DNA from: Nocardioides sp. Root682 | GTDB taxonomy: Bacteria > Actinomycetota > Actinomycetes > Propionibacteriales > Nocardioidaceae | DNA length: 64,000 nt | Assembly (NCBI RefSeq): GCF_001427795.1 | Contig: NZ_LMHJ01000004.1 | Span: 310,001-374,000, forward strand | Direction: 5' to 3' | In this document: in pieces, positions 7,898 through 16,463 of the stretch | How positions within the stretch are numbered: the stretch's first letter is position 1 | Layout: the number at the start of each line of letters is the position of its first letter | Translations under genes and position numbers: made by a program | The notes under the pieces: model-generated | What the model was told of the DNA's origin: nothing | Seen by the model: only the letters and a program-made list of their open reading frames with translations | Database searches by the model: none

Positions 7898-9291
7898 CGC
7901 GCGAGCGGATCGTCGTCCTTGGCGCCGATGCTGCCGGCATGAGCGCTGCGCACCAGGCGCTCCGCATGGCCAAGCAGGTCGGCCGGGAGATCGAGGTCAT
8001 TGCACTGGAGAAGACGGTCCACACGTCGTACTCGGCCTGCGGCATTCCGTACTGGGTCTCGGGCGAAGTCGAGTCCTCCGACGAACTCATCGCGCGCAGT
8101 CCTGAACGGCACCGGGAGATGGGGGTTGACCTCATCACCGGCGCCTTGGCGACCGGGATCGACCGTGACGCGGGCGTCGCTCACTACTCCCACGACGGTG
8201 TCGACAAGTCGGTGGGCTACGACCAACTGGTCATCGCGACCGGAGCGTCGCCGATCGTGCCCGACTGGGCGCTTCGGCCCAACGGTCAGCTCGTCGGCGG
8301 CGTTGCGCCGGCCAAGACTCTGGTGGACGGGCAGCAGTGGATCGATCTGCTGGTCGCTGCCGCCGGGGCAGAGTCGCCTCGTCGTGTCGTCGTTGCCGGT
8401 GGGGGATACATCGGCGTTGAGATGGCAGAAGCTGCGCGAGCCCGAGGTCTTGAGGTCACCCTCCTCACCAGATCAGCTGTGATGAGCAGCCTCGATGTGG
8501 ACATGAGTTCTCGTGTCGAAAAGCAGTTGGCCGAGGCCGGTGTCCAGGTCGTGGGCGGCGCTCAGGTCGTAGGCCTCGAAGTCGACCACCGCGGGTGGGT
8601 CACGAGTGTCGAGACCGTCGACGGCGACGTCCATCGCTGTGACCTGCTCGTCCTTGCAACGGGCGTCCTTCCGGCCACGGAGTTCGCTGTTGGAGCCGGG
8701 CTGGAGACGGGTCAGTGGGGCGGCCTTCGGGCGCAACCGGACGGCTCGGTCGCGTCGGGGATCTGGGCCGCCGGCGATTGCTGTGAAGTGCGGCACCGGC
8801 TCACGGGGGATTGGACCTTCAGCCCCTTGGGCACCCATGCCAACAAGCAAGGACGCATCGTCGGAACCAATCTCATCACTCCGGGGTCCCGCTCGTTCGG
8901 CGGCGTCCTCGGCACCGCTATCACCCGCTACGTCCATGGCGACACTCATCTCGAGATCTCGAGGACGGGTCTCAGTACCCGCGAAGCTCAGGCTGCCGGC
9001 CTTCGGGTTTCCTCAATGGTCACTGAGGGCAGGACGGCCAGCGGCTACATGACCGAAGCAGCACCCGTCGCCGTCAAGGTGTTCGCAGACCCGGACACCC
9101 GGGCTCTCGCTGGAGCCCAGATCGTCGGAGGACGCGCGGCCGCCAAGCGGATCGACACTGTCGCAGCCGCGCTCTGGTCGGGAGCCAGTATCGACGACCT
9201 CGCCGAGGCGGATCTCGCCTATGCGCCGCCATTTGCGACGGTCTGGGAGATCGTCCAGCTCGCGGCTCGTCGGCTCGCCGACTCCCTCTAG
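7894..9291 (+). CDS. FAD-dependent pyridine nucleotide-disulfide oxidoreductase
   Basis: 465 residues from a GTG at 7894 that overlaps the gshB stop, with AGGAG just upstream. Order: N-terminal FAD-binding Rossmann (VVLGADAAGMSAA), a single redox Cys in SYSACGIPYW (Cys about 49), a second NAD(P)H-binding Rossmann (VVVAGGGYIGVEMAEAARAR, about 166), an FAD contact at IWAAGDCCEV, and a C-terminal dimerisation domain. The lone Cys followed by G-I-P-Y is the signature of the CoA-disulfide reductase/NADH oxidase/peroxidase branch, not the CxxxxC of classical glutathione reductase. Coupled to gshB, it may keep glutathione, or a mixed GSH-CoA disulfide, reduced. The enzyme class is secure; the substrate is not. 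Confidence 0.85.
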   Translation: MTRERIVVLGADAAGMSAAHQALRMAKQVGREIEVIALEKTVHTSYSACGIPYWVSGEVESSDELIARSPERHREMGVDLITGALATGIDRDAGVAHYSHDGVDKSVGYDQLVIATGASPIVPDWALRPNGQLVGGVAPAKTLVDGQQWIDLLVAAAGAESPRRVVVAGGGYIGVEMAEAARARGLEVTLLTRSAVMSSLDVDMSSRVEKQLAEAGVQVVGGAQVVGLEVDHRGWVTSVETVDGDVHRCDLLVLATGVLPATEFAVGAGLETGQWGGLRAQPDGSVASGIWAAGDCCEVRHRLTGDWTFSPLGTHANKQGRIVGTNLITPGSRSFGGVLGTAITRYVHGDTHLEISRTGLSTREAQAAGLRVSSMVTEGRTASGYMTEAAPVAVKVFADPDTRALAGAQIVGGRAAAKRIDTVAAALWSGASIDDLAEADLAYAPPFATVWEIVQLAARRLADSL

Positions 9292-9335
9292 GACCTTCGT
9301 CCTGCATGCCGTAGTGACGGCGGCCACAAAAATGC

Positions 9336-9364
9336 GTGACAAATAAGTTACTTAGCACTATCTT
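9336..9364 (+). promoter_or_regulatory. styA promoter with TGACnnATAAG operator
   Basis: GTGACA (9336-9341), a 17-base spacer and TATCTT (9359-9364). The spacer holds ATAAGTTACTTAG (9343-9355), a one-mismatch version of CTAA-N5-TTAG. It lies about 48 bases upstream of the styA ATG and would drive the whole styAB-mce-RND-PPIase series. Confidence 0.65.
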
Positions 9365-9411
9365 AGTTTTAATCAATCATGTCGAGACCGAGATCACACA
9401 CAGGAGTAGGG

Positions 9412-10638
9412 ATGTCCAAGAAGATCGGAATCGTGGGGGCCGGTACGGCGGGACTCCACCTGGCTCTGTACCTGCAGCAGAACGACGTCGACGTGACGCT
9501 GTTCAGCGACAAGCGCGCCGAGGAGTACGCATCGATGCGTCTCCCGAACACCGTTGCGCACTTCTCCGTGACCATCGACCGTGAGAAGGCACTGGGTGTC
9601 AATCACTGGCAGACCGGCGATGTCGGCTACTTCGGTCACCACTACTACATCGGTCTCCCTGAGCCGATGCGCTTCTACGGCGACCTCCGCTCGCCGAGCC
9701 GCGCGGTCGACTACCGCCTCTACCTTCCGGCGCTCCTGACGGACTTCGTGGAGCGTGGCGGAAACGTCGAGTACCGCGCCATCCAGCAGGAGGACTACGC
9801 CGCACTCGCCGAGGAGTTCGACCTCGTGGTCGTCTCCACGGGTAAGGGCACCGGCGACATGTTCCCGAAGATCCCCGAGCTCTCGCCGCACACGACGCCG
9901 CAGCGCCAGCTCTGCGTTGGCATCTTCAAGGGCATCGCGCAGCTGCCGTCCCGCTCGGTCACCATGTACTTCTCCCCGGGCGCCGGCGAGATGATCGAGA
10001 TCCCGACCCTGACGTTCAACGGCATGCAGAACGCCCTCGTCATGGAGAACCTGCCCGGCGGCGACCTCGAGATCCTGGTCCAGACCAAGTACGACGACGA
10101 CCCCGAGGCGTTCAAGACTCTCCTGCTCGAGAAGCTGGCCAAGCACTACCCGACCTGCTTCGAGCGTATCGACCAGGCCGAGTTCGACCTGGCCAACAGC
10201 AGTCTCGACATCCTCCAGGGTGGCGTCGTGCCGGCCGTGCGCCAGACGTCGATCGAGCTCGAGAACGGCACCATCGCGATCGCCCTCGGTGACGTCCAGA
10301 ACACCGTGGACCCGATGCTGGGTCAGGGTGCCAATGCCGCGTCGCACGCCGCATTCGTGCTCGGTGAGGAGATCGTCGCCAACGACGTCTTCGACGCCCG
10401 GTTCGTGGAGAAGGTCGACTCCCGACGCAACCAGCGGGTTCACTCGGCGACCCGCTGGACCAACGTGATGATGGCCAACCTCGAGAACTTCCCGCCCGAG
10501 TTCGGCGCCTTCGTGGGTGCTGTCGCGCAGAGCCCCACGCTTGCCGACACCTTCACGAACAACTTCAACTACCCCGAGAACCAGTGGGACGTCTTCTCCT
10601 CGCCGGAGCGCGTCGCGGCCTTCTGTGCGAGCGCCTGA
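9412..10638 (+). CDS. styA: Styrene monooxygenase oxygenase subunit (StyA-like)
   Basis: 408 residues from the ATG at 9412, which follows AGGAG; the ATG at 9379 would add a poor N-terminus. It begins with the FAD-binding motif IGIVGAGTAGLHLALYLQ (GxGxxG at 9-14). It continues as a group E flavoprotein monooxygenase: RLPNTVAHFSVTIDRE, an FYGDLRSPSRAVDYRLYLP segment and, near 305, the flavin-contact loop DPMLGQGANAASHA. Such enzymes take FADH2 from a separate reductase and epoxidise styrene or related alkenes and indole. Length and partner (a flavin reductase overlapping by one base) match StyA. Substrate is inferred; aryl alkenes are likely because a full phenylacetate pathway lies nearby. Confidence 0.9.
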   Translation: MSKKIGIVGAGTAGLHLALYLQQNDVDVTLFSDKRAEEYASMRLPNTVAHFSVTIDREKALGVNHWQTGDVGYFGHHYYIGLPEPMRFYGDLRSPSRAVDYRLYLPALLTDFVERGGNVEYRAIQQEDYAALAEEFDLVVVSTGKGTGDMFPKIPELSPHTTPQRQLCVGIFKGIAQLPSRSVTMYFSPGAGEMIEIPTLTFNGMQNALVMENLPGGDLEILVQTKYDDDPEAFKTLLLEKLAKHYPTCFERIDQAEFDLANSSLDILQGGVVPAVRQTSIELENGTIAIALGDVQNTVDPMLGQGANAASHAAFVLGEEIVANDVFDARFVEKVDSRRNQRVHSATRWTNVMMANLENFPPEFGAFVGAVAQSPTLADTFTNNFNYPENQWDVFSSPERVAAFCASA

Positions 10639-11180
10639 TGTCGAGCCACGCCATGGAGACCAAGGAACGGGACCTCGTGAGAGAGCAGACGGTCGACGCG
10701 GCCGAGTTTCGCAGGCACGTCTCCCGGTTTGCCACGGGCGTGGCCGTCATCAGCTGCGAGGACTCGGACGGCACCAGTCACGGCGCCACGGTGAACAGTT
10801 TCGTCTCGCTGAGCCTGGAGCCGGCGACTGTCATGGTCTCGCTCCGCCCCGGTCGTGCGTACGACATCGTCCGTTCGACCGGGCGGTACGGCGCCAGCAT
10901 CCTGCTCGAGGGCCAGCAGCACGCCTCGAACTACTTCGCACGTGCTCGTGACGAGTCGGCAGCTCCGGACTTCCTGAAGCGCGGCACGGTGCCGACGCTC
11001 AAGGACTGTCTTGCCTGGTTCGAGTGCGAGGTGTTCGAGCAGGTGCCGGTTCACGACCACATGTTGTTCCTTGCTCGTGTTACCGCCTGCGGCAGTGGTG
11101 ACGGAACGCCGCTCATCTTCTACGCCAGCAAGTACCACGGGCCGCCGGTGCCCGTCGACATGACCGCCGAAGGGCACTGA
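10638..11180 (+). CDS. styB: Flavin reductase of styrene monooxygenase (StyB-like)
   Basis: 180 residues, a HpaC/flavin_reduct-type domain covering most of the protein: FRRHVSRFATGVAVISC at about 23-39, GATVNSFVSLSLEPATVMVS (flavin-binding strand) and a C-terminal GTPLIFYASKYHG. It supplies FADH2 made with NADH to the StyA oxygenase. The ATG at 10638 overlaps the styA stop by one base (TGATG), showing translational coupling. The next gene, an MCE permease, starts one base after its stop, so monooxygenase and transporter are apparently on one transcript. Confidence 0.9.
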   Translation: MSSHAMETKERDLVREQTVDAAEFRRHVSRFATGVAVISCEDSDGTSHGATVNSFVSLSLEPATVMVSLRPGRAYDIVRSTGRYGASILLEGQQHASNYFARARDESAAPDFLKRGTVPTLKDCLAWFECEVFEQVPVHDHMLFLARVTACGSGDGTPLIFYASKYHGPPVPVDMTAEGH

Positions 11181-11181
11181 C

Positions 11182-12045
11182 ATGGCTACCACCGAGGGGA
11201 CGCGGGGAGGGTCCGGGATCGCGAAGAAGTCTCCTTCGCGATCCCGGGAAGCCCGCGTGAGGCCGAAGTTCGGGGAACGCACATTGCTCCCAATGGGGGA
11301 GATGGCGATCCTTGGGGTCCAGGTGCTCTGGAGCGCCGTTCGACACCCGCGCGGCTACTGGGGCGACGTGCGCGACGTCATGTTCGATGCACTGAAGCTC
11401 TGCTGGATTCCGTTGACGATCTCGACGGTGGCTTTCGGCTTCGGTGCTCCCGGCCTTCAGGGCGGAAACATCTACTTGCTGTTCGGCATCCCGGAGCGCC
11501 TCGGCTCATTCTTCGTGATGGCGAGCGTGCGTGAGTTCGCGCCGTGGATCAACGCGATGATCGTCGCCGGCGTCGTCGGCGCCGCGATGACCGCTGACCT
11601 CGGTGCCCGAAGGGTTCGCGAGGAGATCGACGCCATGGAGGTCCTTGGTGTCGACCCCGTCCGCGACCTGATCGTGCCCCGCGTCATCGGGATCACCCTG
11701 ATCACCGGCCTGCTCGACCTCGTCGCTCTGACCTTCGGCGTGATCGGCGGGTACCTGGCCAGCGTCCCTGTCCTCGGCGCCAGCACCGGTGCGTTCATGG
11801 CGAACTTCTACGCCAACGCGACCCTGCCTGACCTGTGGGGCAGCGTCCTGAAGACCACGATGTTCGGACTGATCATCGGAGTCGTCTGCTGCTACAAGGG
11901 CCTGCACGCCAAGGGCGGGCCCATCGGCGTGGGCAAGGCCGTCAACCAGGCCGTCGTCATCTCGTTCGCGATGATCTACATCACGAACTTCCTGTTCACC
12001 GCGATCCTGCTCGGGCTCAACCCCGACATGCAGGTCTACAAGTAG
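11182..12045 (+). CDS. MCE-family ABC transporter permease, YrbEA-type
   Basis: 287 residues with an unusually basic, Ser/Gly-rich N-terminal extension of about 40 residues, then the MlaE/YrbE permease domain (PF02405) with five or six membrane segments. Family marks include ADLGARRVREEIDAMEVLGVDPVRDL (the EExDA-x-x-V-x-G cytoplasmic loop that contacts the ATPase) and GGPIGVGKAVNQAVV near the C-terminus. It would form the inner-membrane channel with the next gene. It starts one base after styB with no room for a separate promoter. Mce systems import lipids, sterols and other hydrophobic compounds; here the natural guess is styrene or a related alkene. Confidence 0.92.
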   Translation: MATTEGTRGGSGIAKKSPSRSREARVRPKFGERTLLPMGEMAILGVQVLWSAVRHPRGYWGDVRDVMFDALKLCWIPLTISTVAFGFGAPGLQGGNIYLLFGIPERLGSFFVMASVREFAPWINAMIVAGVVGAAMTADLGARRVREEIDAMEVLGVDPVRDLIVPRVIGITLITGLLDLVALTFGVIGGYLASVPVLGASTGAFMANFYANATLPDLWGSVLKTTMFGLIIGVVCCYKGLHAKGGPIGVGKAVNQAVVISFAMIYITNFLFTAILLGLNPDMQVYK

Positions 12046-12057
12046 CGGGGCTTCGTC

Positions 12058-12924
12058 ATGACTCTTCTCGAACCACGTCCCGAACAGCAGGCGGACCTGA
12101 CTCCGCCGAAGCCCGAGGACAAGAACATCACGCTGCGTTCCTCATGGGACTCCTGGAAGTCGTCCCTGGCGACGGCCGGCGACATCACGCGCTTCTCGGC
12201 CGAGACCGTTCGGGAGCTGCCCACCCTGCGGCTGTACGTCAGCGAGATCCTCCGCCAGTGCGGCATCCTCATCATCGCCAGTGGCGCGATCATCTGGTCG
12301 ATGCAGTTCGTCATCGGCACGATGTGCGGCACCGAGGCGAGCTACACCCTCAAGGCGATTGGTGCGCCGCTCTACACCGGCGTCTTCACGGTCTACTGCG
12401 GTCTGCGCGAGATGTGTCCCTACATGTTCGCCTACATCGTCGCGGCGAAGATCGGCTGCGGCCTGGTCGCCGAGATCGGCTCCATGCGGATTGCCGAAGA
12501 GATCGACGCCATGGAAGTCATGGGCATTCGCTCCCGCAGCTATCTCGTCGGGACGCGTCTCGTCGCGGCCTGGATCACGATGCCGTTCCTCTACAGCGTC
12601 GGCCTGGCTGCCATGTATGTCGCTGAGTGGCTCGTCTGTGTCGTCCAGTACGGCACGGTTTCACCGGGTGGCTACTCCCTGATCTTCTGGATGTTCCAGA
12701 ACCCGCTCGACTACGGCTACTCCATGGCCAAGGCCATGATCATGGGCACGACCATCGTCCTGGTGGGCTGCTACTACGGCTTCACCGCTCGTGGCGGACC
12801 AGTCGGCGTCGGCATCAACACCGCCAAATCGATGATGGTGAACATGGTCCTGATCCACGTGATCGGACTTCTCACCACCCAACTCTTCTGGGGAATGGCG
12901 CCCAACGCGCCCATCGCCAACTAG
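12058..12924 (+). CDS. MCE-family ABC transporter permease, YrbEB-type
   Basis: 288 residues, second permease of the pair, 12 bases after the first. An acidic cytoplasmic N-terminus of about 75 residues is followed by the MlaE/YrbE membrane domain. The conserved loop IGSMRIAEEIDAMEVMGIRS is at about 142-160 and GGPVGVGINTAKSMM near 245. It lacks the basic extension of YrbEA. A 72-base gap to the ATPase gene is the only sizeable break in the unit, and it shows no clear promoter or terminator. Confidence 0.92.
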   Translation: MTLLEPRPEQQADLTPPKPEDKNITLRSSWDSWKSSLATAGDITRFSAETVRELPTLRLYVSEILRQCGILIIASGAIIWSMQFVIGTMCGTEASYTLKAIGAPLYTGVFTVYCGLREMCPYMFAYIVAAKIGCGLVAEIGSMRIAEEIDAMEVMGIRSRSYLVGTRLVAAWITMPFLYSVGLAAMYVAEWLVCVVQYGTVSPGGYSLIFWMFQNPLDYGYSMAKAMIMGTTIVLVGCYYGFTARGGPVGVGINTAKSMMVNMVLIHVIGLLTTQLFWGMAPNAPIAN

Positions 12925-12996
12925 CTACCTCATCCCGACGTTCCACTGTCGGTACCCCAGCGTCAGCCTGCCCAAAACGAGAACCCAGGAGTCGCC

Positions 12997-13809
12997 ATGA
13001 CTGCCGTCCTCACCGCAGCACCGGACATCCGCCAGACCGCTCCCGAGAGCGCTCCTCACCACAGCATGCAGGTGCGCGGCCTGCACAAGAAGTTCGGATC
13101 GTTCGAGGTGCTGAAGGGACTGGACATCGACTTCGTCGATGACGCCATCACCACGGTCCTGGGGCCTTCGGGCACGGGCAAGAGCGTCCTGCTCAAGCAC
13201 CTGGTCGGCCTCCTCGAGCCCGACCAGGGCGAGGTCCGTGTCTTCGGGCAGGACATCTGGTCGATGAGCGAGCAGGAGCGTTACGAACTGCGGAAGCGGT
13301 TCGGTGTGCTGTTCCAGGACGGCGCGCTCTTCGGCTCGATGAACATCTTCGACAACGTCGCCTTCCCACTGCGCAAGCACACCGACATGGCGGAGTCCGA
13401 GATCGGTGACTTCGTGATGGCCCGCATGCAGGAGGTCGGCCTCGAGCGGTCCGCACACAAGTTCCCCAGTGAGGTCTCCGGCGGTATGCGCAAGCGCGCC
13501 GGCTTCGCCCGTGGGCTGATCCTCAACCCCGACATCGTGCTGTTCGACGAGCCCGACTCCGGCCTGGACCCGGTGCGCACCAGCCTGCTCTGCGACCTCA
13601 TCAAGCAGATGCACGAGGAGCACGGCGGAACCTACCTCCTCGTCACCCACAACATCTCCGCAGCAAGGGCATGCAGCGACTACGTCGGCATGATCTGGAA
13701 GGGCAAGCTCGTGCACTACGGCGACTGTGAAGAAGCCTTCGCGAGCGACGACCCCTTCGTGCGGCAGTTCCTCGCCGGCGAGTCCGCCGGCCCGCTCGGA
13801 ATGGACTGA
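12997..13809 (+). CDS. MCE transporter ATP-binding protein (Mkl/MceG-like)
   Basis: 270 residues with AGGAG upstream of the ATG. Walker A GPSGTGKSVLLKHL at 56-69, ABC signature SGGMRKRAGFAR, Walker B IVLFDEPDSGLDP and a switch His in LLVTHNISAA. It belongs to the MlaF/MceG group that powers YrbE permeases. In mycobacteria the single mceG gene lies apart from the mce operons; here a dedicated ATPase sits between the permeases and the MCE proteins, so the transporter can be complete and independent of other loci. Confidence 0.93.
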   Translation: MTAVLTAAPDIRQTAPESAPHHSMQVRGLHKKFGSFEVLKGLDIDFVDDAITTVLGPSGTGKSVLLKHLVGLLEPDQGEVRVFGQDIWSMSEQERYELRKRFGVLFQDGALFGSMNIFDNVAFPLRKHTDMAESEIGDFVMARMQEVGLERSAHKFPSEVSGGMRKRAGFARGLILNPDIVLFDEPDSGLDPVRTSLLCDLIKQMHEEHGGTYLLVTHNISAARACSDYVGMIWKGKLVHYGDCEEAFASDDPFVRQFLAGESAGPLGMD

Positions 13810-13812
13810 CCT

Positions 13813-15039
13813 GTGCGAAAGAATCTGCTCATCGGTGGTGCGGCCGCCGTGCTGCTCGTCGGAGTCGTTGGCACTGCCAAGGCGACCGACGACTACACGG
13901 TCCAGGTCGTGCTGCCCTCTGCCACGAACCTGGTTCCTGGCTCGCCCGTCAAGATCGACGGCTTTGATGCCGGCAAGGTCAAGAACCTGGACGTCCGGGA
14001 CGGCAAGGCCGTCGTCACCGTGGAAGTGTCCGAGGACTTCGCCCCCTTGCACGACGGTGCGGCCGCACGGATCTCGTGGAAGGCATTGCTCGGCGAGCGG
14101 ATTCTCGACATCACACCAGGCGAAACCGAGGGCGCCGAGCTCCCTGATGGCGCGATCATCGAGGGAGCAACGGACAGGGTCGAGCTCGACCAGGTCCTCG
14201 CTGCGCTCGATCAGCCCACCCGTCAGCAGTTAAACGGCCTGATCGCCAGACTGGATGCCAGTTTCAGCGGCAGCGAATCCGACCTGCAGCAGACGCTTGC
14301 TGCGGCCGGCCCCTCGCTCGAGGCGCTCGGACAGGTGCTGAGCGCGGTCGGTGACGACGGCGCTGCGATCCGGAAGCTGGTCACGCGAACGGCCGACATG
14401 GCTGAGATCGTGGCGACCCGCGACGAAGAGGTTCGTGGTGCTATCGACGGTTTCAATACCGGAGTCGGAGCCGTCTCGACTCGTCAGAGCGAGCTCAGCG
14501 ACGCGCTGAGCGAACTCCCCTCGACTCTGCGGCAGGCGCGCAAGACCCTCGACAGCGTCCCCGAGACGGTGGAGATGGCCACGCCGTTGCTCGAGGACTT
14601 GCAGCCCGCTGCTGCTCGACTTCCCGGGGTGGCCGACCAACTGGCTCCCGTGCTTGCCGACCTCCGTCCGGTGGCGAACCAGCTGCGACCGACACTCGAG
14701 GCGCTGGCCCCACTGCTGCGCGTGACTCCCGGCCTGCTGGACAGCACGCACTCCGTCCTGCCGCAGGCCGAGAACACGCTGGCGGCCCTCGCCCCTGCTT
14801 TGGACTTCCTGCGTCCTTACACCCCCGAGTTGGTGGGTTGGCTGGGGAACTGGGGAGCAGCGGCGGGGAACTACGACAGCAACGGCCACTACCTCCGCGC
14901 GTTCATCCAGTTCGGCGCAACGAGCCTCAACATCAACCCTGGCGTCATGCCACCCGGCGTGACCAACCAGCACCAGCGACTTCCCGGTGACAACGAGAAG
15001 CAGCCCTGGACCGACGCGAATGGGAGTGAGCTGCGATGA
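13813..15039 (+). CDS. MCE protein, first of six (MceA position)
   Basis: 408 residues from a GTG three bases after the ATPase gene. A short N-terminal membrane anchor (residues 5-24) is followed by the MlaD/MCE domain at about 30-110 (YTVQVVLPSATNLVPGSPVKI; ISWKALLGERILDITPGE). A long helical region (about 125-330) rich in Leu, Ala, Asp and Gln would form the tubular coiled shaft that carries lipid across the periplasm. The C-terminal GNYDSNGHYLRAFIQFG motif returns in several of the other MCE proteins here. Its position fits MceA. Confidence 0.9.
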   Translation: MRKNLLIGGAAAVLLVGVVGTAKATDDYTVQVVLPSATNLVPGSPVKIDGFDAGKVKNLDVRDGKAVVTVEVSEDFAPLHDGAAARISWKALLGERILDITPGETEGAELPDGAIIEGATDRVELDQVLAALDQPTRQQLNGLIARLDASFSGSESDLQQTLAAAGPSLEALGQVLSAVGDDGAAIRKLVTRTADMAEIVATRDEEVRGAIDGFNTGVGAVSTRQSELSDALSELPSTLRQARKTLDSVPETVEMATPLLEDLQPAAARLPGVADQLAPVLADLRPVANQLRPTLEALAPLLRVTPGLLDSTHSVLPQAENTLAALAPALDFLRPYTPELVGWLGNWGAAAGNYDSNGHYLRAFIQFGATSLNINPGVMPPGVTNQHQRLPGDNEKQPWTDANGSELR

Positions 15040-16463
15040 CGGCTCGAGTCAGGCAGTCGCACCGGCTGATCATCGGCGGAGTTGCCGTGCTGCTCCTCGC
15101 GACCAGCATCACCGGCTACCGCGCGATGACCAAGGACGAGGCGCCCGACGTCTATGCCGTCTTCGCCAACGCCAGCCCGTTGATCGAGGGCAATGACGTC
15201 AAGGTGTCCGGCGTGACCGTCGGCAAGGTCGAGTCGATCGAGGTCAAGGACGGCAAGGCACTCGTCGGAATGAGCCTCGACGAGGAGGCTCTGCCACTCC
15301 ACGACGACGCCAAGGCGATCATCCGGCCGCTCAGCCTGCTCGGCGAGCGCTTCGTCGAGATCGACCGTGGCACTCCGGACGGCGATGTCCTGAAGAGCGG
15401 TGCGGCCATCCCTGTCGAGAACACGTCCAGTTCAGTCGACATCGACCAGGTACTCAACGCCCTCGACGAACCGACAGGGCAGGCACTGGCGGCGCTGCTC
15501 ACCACGGTCGGCAACGGCATGACCGACCGCGGAGCGAAGGTCGACGGTGCGATCAAGGCACTGAAGCCTGCGCTCGAGGACACCGATGCCCTGGTCAAGG
15601 TGCTGAACGGCCAACGCGACGTGCTCGCCGAGATGGTGAGCGAGCTTGAGCCCGTCGTCAGCTCGGTTGCAGCCGACAACGGGAAGAAGCTCGACCGGCT
15701 CCTGGATGCCACCGACCGACTCCTGAAGTCCACGGCGGCGAAGCAGACGGAGCTGGACGCCACTCTGGTTGCCCTCCCGGGAACCCTGTCCGCGGGCCGC
15801 AAGGCCCTGCGGGCACTGCGCGGAGCGGCCAGCGCCACCACCCCGACGTTGGCGAACCTGCGCCCGACCACCGATGTGCTGACCGAGCTGTCCAAGGAGC
15901 TCTCGGCGTTCGCCAAGGCCGGAGCACCGGCGCTGCGCGACCTGGACCCGGTGCTCCGCCGGGCCCGGACGCTGCTGAAGGCAGCCGCTCCCGTGGCGGA
16001 GTCGATGCGCCGTTCGTCCGGCAACGTGGTCGCCACCGCGCGCGGTCTCCAGCCGATCGGAACCGAGTTGATCGGAAACCTCCGCAACGTGCTCGACTTC
16101 GCGAAGTTCTGGGCACTCACCACCAACAACAAAGACGGCCTGTCGAACTACTTCCGCTCTCTCGCGATCGTCAACACCGACCCCGTGACCGGCCTGCTTC
16201 CCAAGCCCGCAGCGACGGCCAAGGCCAAGACGGATCGAGCCCCCAAAGCCGACGTGCTCGGCGGCCTGCTCGGGGACGGCCTGCTCGGCGACCTCTCCGG
16301 AATCGGCGACCTGACCGATGGACTGGTCTCCGGCCTCAGCGGTCTGCTCAGTGGCGGCAAGTCCGGCCGGGCCGCCGGCGCGGCTGATCCGGTGAACGTC
16401 ACGGGCCTCAGCGCCCGCCAGGAGCAGGACATGGTCACCTATCTCGTCGGAGGCGCACGATGA
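15036..16463 (+). CDS. MCE protein, second of six (MceB position)
   Basis: 475 residues; the ATG overlaps the previous stop by four bases. N-terminal membrane segment IIGGVAVLLLATSITGY, then an MCE domain at about 35-115 (VYAVFANASPLIEGNDVKVS; IIRPLSLLGERFVEIDRG) and a long helical shaft to about 370. It differs from its neighbours in a C-terminal low-complexity tail, about 395-465, rich in Gly, Leu and Asp with repeated GLLGDGL-like units, which could be flexible or self-associating. Predicted to be anchored to the inner membrane and to join the hetero-hexamer. Confidence 0.9.
   Translation: MTARVRQSHRLIIGGVAVLLLATSITGYRAMTKDEAPDVYAVFANASPLIEGNDVKVSGVTVGKVESIEVKDGKALVGMSLDEEALPLHDDAKAIIRPLSLLGERFVEIDRGTPDGDVLKSGAAIPVENTSSSVDIDQVLNALDEPTGQALAALLTTVGNGMTDRGAKVDGAIKALKPALEDTDALVKVLNGQRDVLAEMVSELEPVVSSVAADNGKKLDRLLDATDRLLKSTAAKQTELDATLVALPGTLSAGRKALRALRGAASATTPTLANLRPTTDVLTELSKELSAFAKAGAPALRDLDPVLRRARTLLKAAAPVAESMRRSSGNVVATARGLQPIGTELIGNLRNVLDFAKFWALTTNNKDGLSNYFRSLAIVNTDPVTGLLPKPAATAKAKTDRAPKADVLGGLLGDGLLGDLSGIGDLTDGLVSGLSGLLSGGKSGRAAGAADPVNVTGLSARQEQDMVTYLVGGAR

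Noticed and set aside
9292..9411. Styrene oxide isomerase (styC) or a small membrane protein near styA
   Set aside because: No frame encoding a membrane protein of about 170 residues exists here or elsewhere in the catabolic region.
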